64,000 nt of DNA from [Bacillus] enclensis. GTDB lineage: Bacteria; Bacillota; Bacilli; Bacillales; Bacillaceae_B. The position numbers were made by a program, and so were the translations under genes. Below the pieces are notes generated by a model that worked only from the letters and a program-made list of their open reading frames with translations, made no database searches and had not been told where the DNA came from. The stretch spans positions 960,390 through 1,024,389 of the forward strand of contig NZ_KQ758483.1 of assembly GCF_001456935.1 (NCBI RefSeq). The letters run 5' to 3'. Of this stretch, positions 32,959-41,408 are shown in pieces. Position 1 is the first letter of the stretch. Every line of letters starts with the position of its first letter.

Positions 32959-35292
32959 CTATTCTATGAGCTTGTAATCGGTATTATTTTCAATAAAAGG
33001 AGTCGGTTCACCAACGCTAAACATATGAAGTTCATGCATCGCCCTGGTACAAGCGGTATAAAATAAGCGGCGCAGGCTCTCGTCTCCGTACTGACGGGAT
33101 GAGGCATCGTAAATGATCACGGCATCAAATTCGATTCCTTTGGCTAAGTAGGTCGGGATCACAACCACCCCCTGTTCGTATTGGAGTGCACCGGCCTTCA
33201 TGATTTTTAAATCTTTTACACCAGTAAGGCCGGAATACGCATTTTCGCTTTCAGCAGCTGATTTACATATGACCGCAATAGAATGGTACCCACTTTTTTT
33301 AAGCTCCTCGATCGTCCGTTCAATATGTTGATGAAGCACGCTCCGATTCTCCACTTTGGTCAAAGAAGGAGTTTCACCCTCCCGTTCAAAAGCCTCGATT
33401 TCACGATCAGGCGGTACCAGTCCGCGGGTGAATTCAATTATGGGCTTAGTGGATCTATAGCTTTGCGTCAATAAAATCGTGTCTGTTTCCCCTTCCCCGT
33501 AAAGGCTCAGCAAGGTTTCGAAATTTACATGTTCCCTTGCGTGGGCAAAGATCGCCTGGTTAAAATCCCCGAGTACGGTCATTTTCGCCGCAGGAAAAAG
33601 CCTTTTAAGGAACTCAAATTGAAATGGAGAGTAGTCCTGGGCTTCGTCAATGATTACATGCTTGATCGAAGTATTCATTTGAAAGCCAAGGATCAATTCC
33701 TTTAACAGGAGATAGGGGGTTGCATCTTCGTAGTTCAATTTTCCTTGTGAAAGCATCTCCGCTGTGAAGCGGCTCATGTCATCCCAATCTTCCGGAAGGG
33801 CATCCTCCGTCAAGGGTTCTATGATTGATGGATTTGTGAATAGTTGTTTGTATATTGCTTTTGTATCAATAAATTGGAGATTTTCTATCTTTCTTCGCAG
33901 TCCCCTGAATCTCTTTCTGACGATCATCCGGGTCAGTGCTTCTTTCTCCTCGTCATAGTTTCTGAATGACCCTTCTTTCGGATCGTTTTTTCTGTTTAGA
34001 TATTTGAACGCTTTTTGATATTCCTCTTTACTCAGCAGTTCGATTTTTTCTTCCACCCACGGCTTCGTCCGTTCCCGCTTCTCTGCTGCTTTCAGCTGGT
34101 CTTTCAGCCAATCGGTCAGCAACTCGATCCGATTGTGGAATTTAATGGTTGGTTCATAAGAATAAAAGCGTTCCGAGATCTGTTCACTAGTGACGATTGA
34201 TTCACCTCTGAACCTGATTCCCTTGAATATCATACCGGCCTTTTCGAGGGAGTGCCTGTAGGATTTAATCAATTCGAAGAATTGGTTTGATGCTTTGAAC
34301 ATAATAGCATTTGTCCGGACATTGTATTTGTCGTCTTCTTTATGAAGCAGTACATATTCAAGCTGTTGATATGGATCTTCCACATCAAATTCATCACTGA
34401 GACGGTGGTTCAGATAATCCTGGAACGTCACCTGTTCCATATTTTCCTCACCTAGTTCCGGCAGTACATTGGACACATAGCTGCTGAACATGGCATTCGG
34501 GGAGAACAGGATAATTTGATCTGCATGCAGGTTATTCCGGTATTTATAGAGCAAATAGGCTATTCTTTGAAGGGCTGCAGAAGTTTTGCCGCTGCCTGCT
34601 GCTCCGTGGACAATGAGCAGCCTCCCGCTGTCATGCCTGATGATCTGGTTTTGTTTTTGCTGGATGGTGGCGACGATGTTATGCATATAGTTGTCGGTCC
34701 TCTTCCCGAGCACCTGCTGCAGGACTTCATCCCCGATTGTGAGGCTCGTATCGAACATGGATTCCAATGTCCCGTCTTTTATGATATATTGCCACTTTTT
34801 CATCAATTCCCCTTCTATCGTGCCGCCAGGTGTTTCGAATTCTGCAGGTCCTGGGGGATAATCGTAGTACACACTTGAAATAGGGGCACGCCAATCATAA
34901 ACAAGAAAATCCTCTCCTGTTTTGTCAGTCAGCGACCCTATTCCAATATATATATCCTCATTGGACGTTTCCCCTTCTTCATGAAAATCAATGCGGCCGA
35001 AATATGGTTTTTCCTTCATTCGACGGAGGGATGACAGTTTTTTCACCGCCTGCCTGTGCGTACTTTGACTAACAGTCAGGACTTGTGCCTGCTGCCTCAA
35101 ACTTAACACTGTCTCAAGAAAATCATCGAATGTATCCGTATTGATCTTCACTTCATCCCAGAAGTTCCTGCGGATTTCTACGACTTCATCCTGACGCCGG
35201 CCGGTATCATTTTCGAGGATTTTTATCTGTTCATCAATGATTTCAATTACACGTTTGACGCGGTCTTGTTCCTGGCGCATTTGAGGATTCAT
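32959..35292 (-). CDS. helD: RNA polymerase-recycling helicase HelD
   Basis: A 777-residue UvrD-like superfamily 1 ATPase, nearly the same length as B. subtilis HelD (774). The N-terminal coiled coil (about 1-70), RQDEVVEIRRNFWDEVKINTDTF, leads to domain 1A with Walker A VHGAAGSGKTSAALQRIAYL (about 228-247), a long insertion, the Walker B HVIIDEAQDYSPFQFEFLKRLFP (about 552) and motif III/IV GDFNQAIF. The C-terminal 2A domain has LTQSYRSTKPIIEF and YTACTRAMHELHMF. HelD binds stalled core RNA polymerase and removes it from DNA using ATP. The ATG follows AAAGGAG. A divergent promoter lies upstream at 35323. Confidence 0.94.
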   Translation of the reverse strand: MNPQMRQEQDRVKRVIEIIDEQIKILENDTGRRQDEVVEIRRNFWDEVKINTDTFDDFLETVLSLRQQAQVLTVSQSTHRQAVKKLSSLRRMKEKPYFGRIDFHEEGETSNEDIYIGIGSLTDKTGEDFLVYDWRAPISSVYYDYPPGPAEFETPGGTIEGELMKKWQYIIKDGTLESMFDTSLTIGDEVLQQVLGKRTDNYMHNIVATIQQKQNQIIRHDSGRLLIVHGAAGSGKTSAALQRIAYLLYKYRNNLHADQIILFSPNAMFSSYVSNVLPELGEENMEQVTFQDYLNHRLSDEFDVEDPYQQLEYVLLHKEDDKYNVRTNAIMFKASNQFFELIKSYRHSLEKAGMIFKGIRFRGESIVTSEQISERFYSYEPTIKFHNRIELLTDWLKDQLKAAEKRERTKPWVEEKIELLSKEEYQKAFKYLNRKNDPKEGSFRNYDEEKEALTRMIVRKRFRGLRRKIENLQFIDTKAIYKQLFTNPSIIEPLTEDALPEDWDDMSRFTAEMLSQGKLNYEDATPYLLLKELILGFQMNTSIKHVIIDEAQDYSPFQFEFLKRLFPAAKMTVLGDFNQAIFAHAREHVNFETLLSLYGEGETDTILLTQSYRSTKPIIEFTRGLVPPDREIEAFEREGETPSLTKVENRSVLHQHIERTIEELKKSGYHSIAVICKSAAESENAYSGLTGVKDLKIMKAGALQYEQGVVVIPTYLAKGIEFDAVIIYDASSRQYGDESLRRLFYTACTRAMHELHMFSVGEPTPFIENNTDYKLIE

Positions 35293-35322
35293 TTAAGCAC
35301 TCCTTTTTTTAAAACTATAAGG

Positions 35323-35352
35323 TTGACACAACAAGCTCGTATGTTATATAAT
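35323..35352 (+). promoter_or_regulatory. Near-consensus sigma-A promoter with no downstream gene
   Basis: TTGACA (35323-35328) and TATAAT (35347-35352) with an 18-bp spacer, both hexamers perfect. It points right, away from helD, into a stretch with no plus-strand reading frame before the terminator at 35446-35488. A symmetric ATAATTATTAT core overlaps the -10 and is reminiscent of a degenerate Fur box, but the match is weak. Confidence 0.8.
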
Positions 35353-35358
35353 TATTAT

Positions 35359-35489
35359 TGAGGAAGTGTGCTAATCACCCCTTTTATAAAAGCGTTTCTG
35401 TTTTATTCTATTACACTTACAATGGATTATCAATAGTTAATTTTCAACTGCCTTTCGTGTGGGTTATTCCATCGCCTGGCAGTTTTTTA
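35359..35489 (+). ncRNA. Candidate C-rich small RNA (about 130 nt)
   Basis: Predicted transcript from the promoter at 35323-35352 to an intrinsic terminator (AACTGCC ... GGCAGTT then T6, 35446-35488). It has no credible reading frame. Near the 5' end AAGTGT (35364-35369) can pair with ACACTT (35413-35418), presenting an unpaired CACCCC (35376-35381) in the loop, the arrangement seen in Gram-positive regulatory RNAs such as RoxS/RsaE and FsrA that block ribosome sites with C-rich loops. The family is not identified; promoter plus terminator plus lack of a frame are the evidence. Confidence 0.6.
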
Positions 35490-35493
35490 TAGT

Positions 35494-35526
35494 AAAAAAA
35501 CAGGCAAACCCGAGTTTGCCTGTTTT
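35494..35526. terminator. Bidirectional terminator at the end of the ABC-2 operon
   Basis: An 11-bp stem, AACAGGCAAAC with GTTTGCCTGTT, with A7 on the left, giving T7 for the minus-strand operon. Confidence 0.88.
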
Positions 35527-35545
35527 GACGTCCATTCACCTACCT

Positions 35546-36340
35546 CTAAACCTTTAAATCACGCTTCTTATAGAACCAGAATGTCGCAGTGCCGAATAGT
35601 ATGGTCAACAGGGCAGACAGAATGACATAAGCAGGTTCCAGACCGCCGTCTAAAATGTTTCTGGCTTCAAAATATTTAAACGGAGTTAGGAATTTCAACG
35701 CCTCCAGCTTTTCACTTAAATCAATCGCAAATGACAAGAAAAAAGCGGCAAGCAGAATACCGGTTGCAATGACTGAAGCTTTACCGGGCCGTTTACTCAC
35801 GGCAGCTACAACAGTTCCTGTAACTATGAACAGCAGTTGAAGAATCAGCATCCCCAGCATCAGCCTTCCGATGCTGCCTGTTACGTTTTCTCCTTCGCTG
35901 TAATGTCCTGCGATCAAGATGGAAACTCCCCATGTTACAAGTGTCAGGATCAGCACATTTGTCGCTGCCGCCAGCATCTTCACTGCTACTACCTTCCTCC
36001 GGGTCACCGGCTTCACAAATAAAAATTCCACTGTCTTATCCCTTTCTTCTTTAGAAAGGATCGTTGCGCCAAGCATCGCTGCATGAATCGTTGCCATGAG
36101 GATGATGTAAAGGAACAGCAAACCATAGTATCCGATTGCCGTTGATAGATCCAAACCGCCTCCGCCCATAAAGGATTGCATGGCTTTCGGCATGCTTTCC
36201 ATCAAGTCATTCATCGACTGGCCTGAAGAAGTGAAAGCACCAAATTCACTCATCCCTGCGGCAATAAGCGCCGACATACCGATGCACCAGATGATCAACG
36301 ATTTACGGTGCGCTTTCATTTCTCTCCAATACATATTCAC
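35546..36340 (-). CDS. ABC-2 type permease subunit 2
   Basis: 264 residues with six membrane helices and the ABC-2 layout. KEERDKTVEFLFVKPVTRRKVVAVKML (about 104-130) is the cytoplasmic coupling segment after helix 2. Start at GTG 36340, eight bases after AAGGAGG; with this start the N-terminus MNMYWREMKAHRKS aligns with the neighbouring permease MNIYLYELKAYRKN, showing that the two arose by duplication. Last gene of the tetR-ATPase-permease-permease operon, ending at a strong terminator. The substrate is unknown; BcrAB/YhcJ-like antibiotic or lipid export is typical. Confidence 0.85.
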   Translation of the reverse strand: MNMYWREMKAHRKSLIIWCIGMSALIAAGMSEFGAFTSSGQSMNDLMESMPKAMQSFMGGGGLDLSTAIGYYGLLFLYIILMATIHAAMLGATILSKEERDKTVEFLFVKPVTRRKVVAVKMLAAATNVLILTLVTWGVSILIAGHYSEGENVTGSIGRLMLGMLILQLLFIVTGTVVAAVSKRPGKASVIATGILLAAFFLSFAIDLSEKLEALKFLTPFKYFEARNILDGGLEPAYVILSALLTILFGTATFWFYKKRDLKV

Positions 36341-36355
36341 GAACAACACCTCCTT

Positions 36356-37147
36356 CTATACCGTATGAATATCCTTTTTCTTATACACGATGAAGCTGAT
36401 AATAAAACAAAGCAGGATGATAGCCCCGCCTACGATCATGAACTCCCACTCATAGGTCTCTTCTCTCATCACATACGCATAATCAATATACTTGAATGGA
36501 GACAGATAACGGCCTGTTTCCTCCAAGCCGGCAACCATGCCCAATACGAAGAACCCAAACACTACACCAAGTGAAACGCTGACAACGGATTTTATTTTTG
36601 GAAAAAGAACTGCCAGCACCGTACCTAATGCAAACATGATCATACTGATGACGAAGAGGCTCAGAGAGATTAATAGAAAAGCAGTCAAACTAAACTCTTC
36701 ATTCGCTACCAGATTGGCAATCGCCACTGCTGCTGCAACATACACGATGTTCGTAATTGCAAGACTGGTTAACGCCGCGAGTAATTTCGAAACCAACACC
36801 TTTGAACGTGTCACTGGCTTAGTTAACAGAAAATCCGCGGTTTTTTCTCGTATTTCTTTAGAAGCAATCGATATTCCTAGGGTCATTGCCTGAATGGCCC
36901 CGCAAAGCGCTATATAAAGGAATGTATATGAATAGTACCCATTGACGGACCCGATGGTCTCAACCTGGAGCCCCAAAGCTTTCCGTACACCTTCCGGAAA
37001 ACCTTCCAGCGCCTTCTTGAATTCGTCGATTTCCTTTGCGATCGGCGGGAACATCGACATGAACAAAAGTGCGAGCCCCACAAGCGCAAGTGTCCACATA
37101 ATCGTATTCTTACGGTACGCCTTCAGTTCATACAGATATATATTCAT
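36356..37147 (-). CDS. ABC-2 type permease subunit 1
   Basis: 263 residues, six membrane helices. SKEIREKTADFLLTKPVTRSKVLVSKLLAA (about 92-121) is the same coupling segment as in the downstream paralogue. The ATG follows GGAGG. It begins 6 bp after the ATPase gene and the next permease begins 15 bp after it, so the three are one translational unit. Confidence 0.86.
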   Translation of the reverse strand: MNIYLYELKAYRKNTIMWTLALVGLALLFMSMFPPIAKEIDEFKKALEGFPEGVRKALGLQVETIGSVNGYYSYTFLYIALCGAIQAMTLGISIASKEIREKTADFLLTKPVTRSKVLVSKLLAALTSLAITNIVYVAAAVAIANLVANEEFSLTAFLLISLSLFVISMIMFALGTVLAVLFPKIKSVVSVSLGVVFGFFVLGMVAGLEETGRYLSPFKYIDYAYVMREETYEWEFMIVGGAIILLCFIISFIVYKKKDIHTV

Positions 37148-37153
37148 GGAGGA

Positions 37154-38038
37154 TCACGCCTCCTTCTCATAATAATGCATGAAGATTTCTTCCAGATCAG
37201 GCTCTTCAATCCACAGATTGTCAATGTCGATTTCAGCGATTTTCTTCATCACTTCATTAATGTCGCCCCTGAACAAGAAGCTGATATGGTGACCGTTTGT
37301 CTCAAGATTATTCACACCCGGCATGTCAAAATGGGATGACTCCACTTCGTTTTTCACTTCGATTTTAAACTTCTTATGATTGTTTTCCTTGAGTGTGCTG
37401 ATTTTTTCAACCTGGACAATTTCACCTTCTTTAATGATTGCCACCCTGTCGCACATGCGCTGCACTTCACTGAGGATGTGTGAGGAAAAAAGAATAGTCG
37501 CTCCTTTTCGGTTTTCTTCTTTCAATAGATCAAAGAAAGTCTGCTGCATGAGCGGGTCGAGTCCTGATGTGGGTTCGTCAAGGATGATCAGCTTAGGTTC
37601 ATGAAGCAGTCCCTGGATGATGCCGACCTTCTTTTTATTACCCAGTGAAAGGTCATCGATTTTTTTTGTGAGATCAAGATCAAGTTTGGATGCCAGCTCA
37701 TTGATTCGGGCGCTGCAATCTTTCTTGTAAAAACTCGCGGAATATTTCAGCAGGTCCATCACCTTCATATTGTCATAGTAGAAAACTTCTGAAGGCAGAT
37801 AACCAACATCTTTTGCAATTTCCGGGGCATGCTCAACACAGTCCTTCCCAAATATGGCTGCCCTCCCGCCTGTCGGCTTGATCAAGGAAAGAAGGGTTCT
37901 GATGGTAGTGGACTTGCCCGCCCCATTTGGACCGATGAATCCAAAGATTTCACCTTCCTCCACATTGAAGCTGATATTGTTTATCCCCCTCGATGAGCCA
38001 TATGTTTTTGTCAGCCCATTGATTTCAATTACATTCAT
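37154..38038 (-). CDS. ABC transporter ATP-binding protein
   Basis: 294 residues. Walker A GPNGAGKSTTI (about 35-45), Q-loop region DVGYLPSE, signature LSLGNKKKVG (about 133, LSLGN replacing LSGGQ), Walker B LIILDEPTSGLD (about 151-162) and H-switch FSSHILSEVQRMCDR. The C-terminal 80 residues are the DUF4162-like extension common in ABC-2 exporters. It energises the two permeases downstream. The start has GGGAGGCGG upstream. Confidence 0.92.
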   Translation of the reverse strand: MNVIEINGLTKTYGSSRGINNISFNVEEGEIFGFIGPNGAGKSTTIRTLLSLIKPTGGRAAIFGKDCVEHAPEIAKDVGYLPSEVFYYDNMKVMDLLKYSASFYKKDCSARINELASKLDLDLTKKIDDLSLGNKKKVGIIQGLLHEPKLIILDEPTSGLDPLMQQTFFDLLKEENRKGATILFSSHILSEVQRMCDRVAIIKEGEIVQVEKISTLKENNHKKFKIEVKNEVESSHFDMPGVNNLETNGHHISFLFRGDINEVMKKIAEIDIDNLWIEEPDLEEIFMHYYEKEA

Positions 38039-38066
38039 GCCTGCCGCCTCCCTGTTCCTTAAAAGA

Positions 38067-38687
38067 TTATTTATAAAATGATTTTTTCAATAGCTCGGTA
38101 TATGAATCGAGCTCTGCGAGGATATCTTCTTTGTAAATGTCTGCAACCGACATCGAACTTGCCTTTGCCTGCTGCTGATTTGCAAAACCTTCGAACGTCC
38201 AATAAATCACCTGAATGGCCTTGCCGACGTCGATGCCTTTACGGAATTTCCCTGCATCAATATTGCTGAACAATTTAGAAAAACTGCTCCCGGTCAAGTT
38301 TTCCCTTATCTTATCGACTTCATTTTTGACTTCAGGATCAATTTCATGAAAAACACTGTTCAGGAAATTTATTAAATCAGGGTAAGTAGAAAACAACTCG
38401 AACTTAATGACCGACACTTGACGGATGATTTCAAAAATATCCCGTTCTTCCATGTCAATCCGGTCATAAATCTTTTCTGCGAACATATCCGATAGGTACT
38501 CATAAAGGGATAAATACAATTCTTTTTTACTTTTAAAATAATGAAATAAAATTCCTTTCGAAATACCGGCTTCCTTTACAATCGCATTCGTGGAAGCACG
38601 CTTATATCCGTTCTCGGCAAAAACTTTTGTCGCTGCGTTGATAATCCTGTCTTCTTTTTCAGTATCGATATTCAATGTCTTAAACAA
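38067..38687 (-). CDS. TetR/AcrR-family regulator of the ABC-2 operon
   Basis: About 206 residues. The N-terminal helix-turn-helix is clear (EDRIINAATKVFAENGYKRASTNAIVKEAGISKGILFHYFKSKKELYLSLYEYL, about 10-63). The rest is the helical ligand-binding and dimer domain. Start at TTG 38687 behind AGAAGGAGGG; a longer frame would run through the operators. It is the first gene of the operon, 28 bp before the ATPase. Two palindromes upstream overlap its promoter, so autoregulation and control of the exporter are strongly suggested. Confidence 0.86.
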   Translation of the reverse strand: MFKTLNIDTEKEDRIINAATKVFAENGYKRASTNAIVKEAGISKGILFHYFKSKKELYLSLYEYLSDMFAEKIYDRIDMEERDIFEIIRQVSVIKFELFSTYPDLINFLNSVFHEIDPEVKNEVDKIRENLTGSSFSKLFSNIDAGKFRKGIDVGKAIQVIYWTFEGFANQQQAKASSMSVADIYKEDILAELDSYTELLKKSFYK

Positions 38688-38721
38688 TATAAAACAAGCC
38701 CTCCTTCTGATGGACAAGTCA

Positions 38722-38738
38722 TTGACCAGTGTGGTCAA
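38722..38738. promoter_or_regulatory. TetR operator O2 (start-site proximal)
   Basis: TTGACCAGTGTGGTCAA: perfect 7-bp inverted repeats with a 3-bp centre. It covers the predicted transcription start of the tetR-led operon. Confidence 0.8.
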
Positions 38739-38742
38739 TTCC

Positions 38743-38771
38743 ATATTACTCCTTTTGACCACACTGGTCAA
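38743..38771 (-). promoter_or_regulatory. Sigma-A promoter of the tetR-ABC operon
   Basis: On the minus strand TTGACC (38771-38766), a 17-bp spacer, and TAATAT (38748-38743). The -35 lies within operator O1 and the start site within O2. Confidence 0.8.
38755..38771. promoter_or_regulatory. TetR operator O1 (overlapping -35)
   Basis: TTGACCACACTGGTCAA, the reverse complement of O2, with centres 33 bp (about three helical turns) apart. It contains the -35 hexamer. Confidence 0.8.
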
Positions 38772-38778
38772 TGATAAA

Positions 38779-38820
38779 TAAAAAAACATCCCGGAGTGGT
38801 TTTCGGTAACCACTCCGGGA
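38779..38820 (-). terminator. Terminator of the APH-fold kinase gene
   Basis: A perfect 13-bp stem, TCCCGGAGTGGTT with AACCACTCCGGGA, followed on the minus strand (after ATG) by T7. Confidence 0.88.
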
Positions 38821-38832
38821 CGGCCTTCTTCT

Positions 38833-39582
38833 TTAAGGGCAGTATTTATTTACAATGGCAAGAAGCCGTTGGCTATTTTCATTCGAGACGCTTTCGGATA
38901 GTCTTGCCCCTGCTACGATTGGGGCCCAAATGAAGATTTCTTCTTTTGATAAACCGCTTTTCTGACAATAGGACCTTAAATATAATTCGGCCAATTCCAA
39001 TGATATCTGTGAATAAAGCAGATAGGTACGGTATGCATCTGCTCGTATATCCCCGCTGCTCGAGTCGATCCAGTCGATGATGGTTACGGATCCACCTTCG
39101 GACATGATTAAATTATTCAGGTGAAAATCACCGTGGCAAAGTCTTCCCTCGAATGTGATCTTCTCTAATTTATTGATTAAGACATCCTTAAGCCTTTGTG
39201 ATAATTCCCCCGCACCCTTGATCTGATTGGCTAATTTCCTTTTCATGGGTTCAAGCCCATCCATTTTCATTGAATGAATTTTTAGCTGTATGTCAACAGA
39301 GAGATCCATGTAATTCCCGGTATCCCCAGGAGAGTCTGATATAAGTTCTCCCAATGTTTTTCCCTGCACATACTCCATTATGATCGCTTGCTTTCCCTCT
39401 ATCATTTTTACCTCGAGGATTTTGGGTACCGGCAGGCCGGCCGAATAGGCCAGCTTCTGTTTATCCGCTTCATACCCAGCCTCTCCGCAAGGCAGCAGTT
39501 CATTAAAAATCTTGATTACATTGCCCTCATCCAGATAGATGCTCGCAGTATTGCCGGAAGCAATTGGATTTCCCAGATTCAT
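38833..39582 (-). CDS. Aminoglycoside phosphotransferase-fold kinase
   Basis: 249 residues. A protein-kinase-like fold with a short nucleotide loop (IASGNTASIYLDEGNVIKIF; K about 24), hinge EYVQGKTLGELI, catalytic loop LCHGDFHLNNLIM (about 150-162) and metal-binding VTIIDWIDSSSG (about 171-182). This APH/choline-kinase-like group phosphorylates small molecules; no resistance phenotype can be inferred. The ATG follows AAAGGAG. It starts 5 bp after the orphan RsgA zinc-domain gene, so the two are cotranscribed. Confidence 0.87.
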   Translation of the reverse strand: MNLGNPIASGNTASIYLDEGNVIKIFNELLPCGEAGYEADKQKLAYSAGLPVPKILEVKMIEGKQAIIMEYVQGKTLGELISDSPGDTGNYMDLSVDIQLKIHSMKMDGLEPMKRKLANQIKGAGELSQRLKDVLINKLEKITFEGRLCHGDFHLNNLIMSEGGSVTIIDWIDSSSGDIRADAYRTYLLYSQISLELAELYLRSYCQKSGLSKEEIFIWAPIVAGARLSESVSNENSQRLLAIVNKYCP

Positions 39583-39587
39583 CCCAT

Positions 39588-39893
39588 TTACTCCTTTGAT
39601 TTTATGATAGGTTCCTGAAAAAGTTTTCTCTGTTTCATATAATCGACTGCTTTTGTTTTGTTCTTCTCTTTAGCCACATGCAGGGCTTCATTTTTTTCGC
39701 GGTAATAGGCAATGAATCGATCTTTCGAGAGTAATCCGTCAATAATGGATTTTTGAACAGCACATTGCGGTTCTGCGGTGTGGCTACAGTTCGAAAACTT
39801 GCACCGGGCAGCCAATTCCTCTATATCTTCGAATCCCTCTAAGTCAAATTCCTCTGAGCAGGCAAGATCATACTCTTCTTTTTTGAAATTCAT
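39588..39893 (-). CDS. Stand-alone C-terminal zinc domain of an RsgA-type GTPase
   Basis: 101 residues that match only the tail of RsgA (YjeQ) GTPases: GFEDIEELAARCKFSNCSH, the zinc ligands of C-x4-C-x-H-x5-C type (CKFSNCSHTAEPQC), then AVQKSIIDGLLSKDRF and the basic KNKTKAVDYMKQRKLF helix found in the second Bacillus RsgA paralogue. The OB fold and the whole circularly permuted GTPase (about 240 residues) are missing. It still has its own ATG behind ATAGGGGG and an intact frame, so it may be a functional ribosome-binding fragment or a recent deletion remnant. Confidence 0.78.
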   Translation of the reverse strand: MNFKKEEYDLACSEEFDLEGFEDIEELAARCKFSNCSHTAEPQCAVQKSIIDGLLSKDRFIAYYREKNEALHVAKEKNKTKAVDYMKQRKLFQEPIIKSKE

Positions 39894-39919
39894 TGTTATC
39901 CCCCTATAAAAAAATACCT

Positions 39920-40387
39920 TCATTCAACATTATATTCCATACGCAGAAATTCATATGTACCGCCGTTCGTATCCTGCATGAACTTATCAATGGCTGTGAA
40001 ACCATTCTTCATGTATACCTTTATAGCCCTTTGATTGAATGCCGCAACCGATAAGGTGATTTTATTCGGTTTAAATTGATTGATGACAAAGGACAGCCCA
40101 TCTTTCAAAAAGTCCGTTCCCTTCCCGTTCCCGGTCAAGTCCGGCCGCATACCGAGGCCGATCTCACATACCCCGTCATCAGACCTGGATATGCTGAAAA
40201 AGCCGGCAACCGCTTCTTCTTTTAGAGCGGTGAACACTGTTTCTCCCCGGAATTGCGGATCTAGGAATTCAGCCAGGTCCTCTTTATCCGCTTCCATATT
40301 ATAAAAGGCATACTCACCATCATAATGCCAGCCGTAAGCAATCTCTTCCGCTTCTTTTTGAGTCATCTTTTCAAATTTATATGACAT
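39920..40387 (-). CDS. GNAT-family N-acetyltransferase
   Basis: 155 residues. The core has FFSISRSDDGVCEIGLGMRPDLTGNGKGTDFLKDGL with a G-N-G-K-G acetyl-CoA loop (about 87-96), then KITLSVAAFNQRAIKVYMKNGFTAI, as in RimI/RimL-like and YjcK-type acetyltransferases. ATG 40387 follows AGAGGGATTAAC; the longer frame overlaps the upstream gene. Confidence 0.86.
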   Translation of the reverse strand: MSYKFEKMTQKEAEEIAYGWHYDGEYAFYNMEADKEDLAEFLDPQFRGETVFTALKEEAVAGFFSISRSDDGVCEIGLGMRPDLTGNGKGTDFLKDGLSFVINQFKPNKITLSVAAFNQRAIKVYMKNGFTAIDKFMQDTNGGTYEFLRMEYNVE

Positions 40388-40434
40388 GTTAATCCCTCTG
40401 TTCCTGCCAAATTCATTATTCCACTTCATCGGTA

Positions 40435-41286
40435 CTAAAGTGCACCCAGACACTTTTCAATGCTTACCCGAATGGAATCGTACTTTGATGAGTGATTGAT
40501 CTTTATATAAAAACTCTTTAAGAATGTTTTCGTATTGGAAACCAGGAGCCAGTATTTTTCTTCATCAAGCTCTGGCTTTTTTCTCTCCAATTTAAGCTTT
40601 ATTCCATCTACTAAACTCTCTATTTTGCTTGACTCAAGACCTCTGTTCAGCATTTCAATAATCGGTGTGAGCACCCTTTCATCTTCATCGTGCAGATAGA
40701 CGCTGTCTGTTACAAACATCTTATTCCATATCGGATGGAGGATCTCAGGATAAAGATCACGGTTGATTTTTGGATTTTTTATAAGCTCGTCAAAGGCGTC
40801 TGCCACATGTGCAATGCTGTGCGCCCACCCTTTTTCGGGAACATACCCTCTTACATCCTTTTCTTCGTTGATATACCTGATCAAATGATCTCTCACCTGA
40901 TCAACCTCCATTTGAGACAGGAAATCTTCTTCATTATCCCTGAATAAGATGAGGGCGATGAGCAGAGTGGTAAACGCCCTGGTGAACACGGTATCCGTTT
41001 CCTTATCTCCTATTCCATAAAACAATAGATGATTCAGGCAATTTTGAAGCATCTCCTTTAAGAGGTCCGACTCCAGGAGATTATCTTCAATGATCAGTTG
41101 AAAGAATAAAGTGTAGATCAATTTATCCCTGAGTACTGGATCCTTTGATCCAATATGAGTGCACATAGACCTAACTGCCATTACAAGATCTATATCCTCC
41201 CACGCTTTTTGGCCTGACTTAATTTCTGACAGTAATACCTTTAAATCGTTTTCACATAAAACAGTTTTATCTGATTGTCTATTCAT
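40435..41286 (-). CDS. DUF2785 protein
   Basis: 283 residues, all-helical. The conserved DUF2785 segments are LRDKLIYTLFFQLI, FTRAFTTLLIALILFRDN, the central DVRGYVPEKGWAHSIAHVADAFDEL (about 145-169) and DEDERVLTPIIEML. The WAHSIAHVADAF stretch places two histidines as a possible metal or active site. No function is assigned to the family. The ATG follows AAAGGAG. Confidence 0.85.
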   Translation of the reverse strand: MNRQSDKTVLCENDLKVLLSEIKSGQKAWEDIDLVMAVRSMCTHIGSKDPVLRDKLIYTLFFQLIIEDNLLESDLLKEMLQNCLNHLLFYGIGDKETDTVFTRAFTTLLIALILFRDNEEDFLSQMEVDQVRDHLIRYINEEKDVRGYVPEKGWAHSIAHVADAFDELIKNPKINRDLYPEILHPIWNKMFVTDSVYLHDEDERVLTPIIEMLNRGLESSKIESLVDGIKLKLERKKPELDEEKYWLLVSNTKTFLKSFYIKINHSSKYDSIRVSIEKCLGAL

Positions 41287-41366
41287 GGATTATCTCCTTT
41301 TTTGATCATTGTTGTTCATACATTCAATTATTTCAAATATTACAAATTTATACAATGCTTTCACAG

Positions 41367-41399
41367 TAAAAAAAGCCTATCTGATTTCCAGATAAGCTT
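41367..41399 (-). terminator. Terminator of the XRE repeat-protein gene
   Basis: AAGCTTATCTG pairs with CAGATAGGCTT around a 5-base loop and is followed on the minus strand by T-rich sequence (TTTTTAC). Confidence 0.85.
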
Positions 41400-41408
41400 C
41401 AAGTACGT

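Noticed and set aside
35345..35360. Fur box over the -10 of the candidate sRNA
   Set aside because: Only the central ATAATTATTAT matches; the outer bases do not, and AT-rich -10 regions give such matches by chance.
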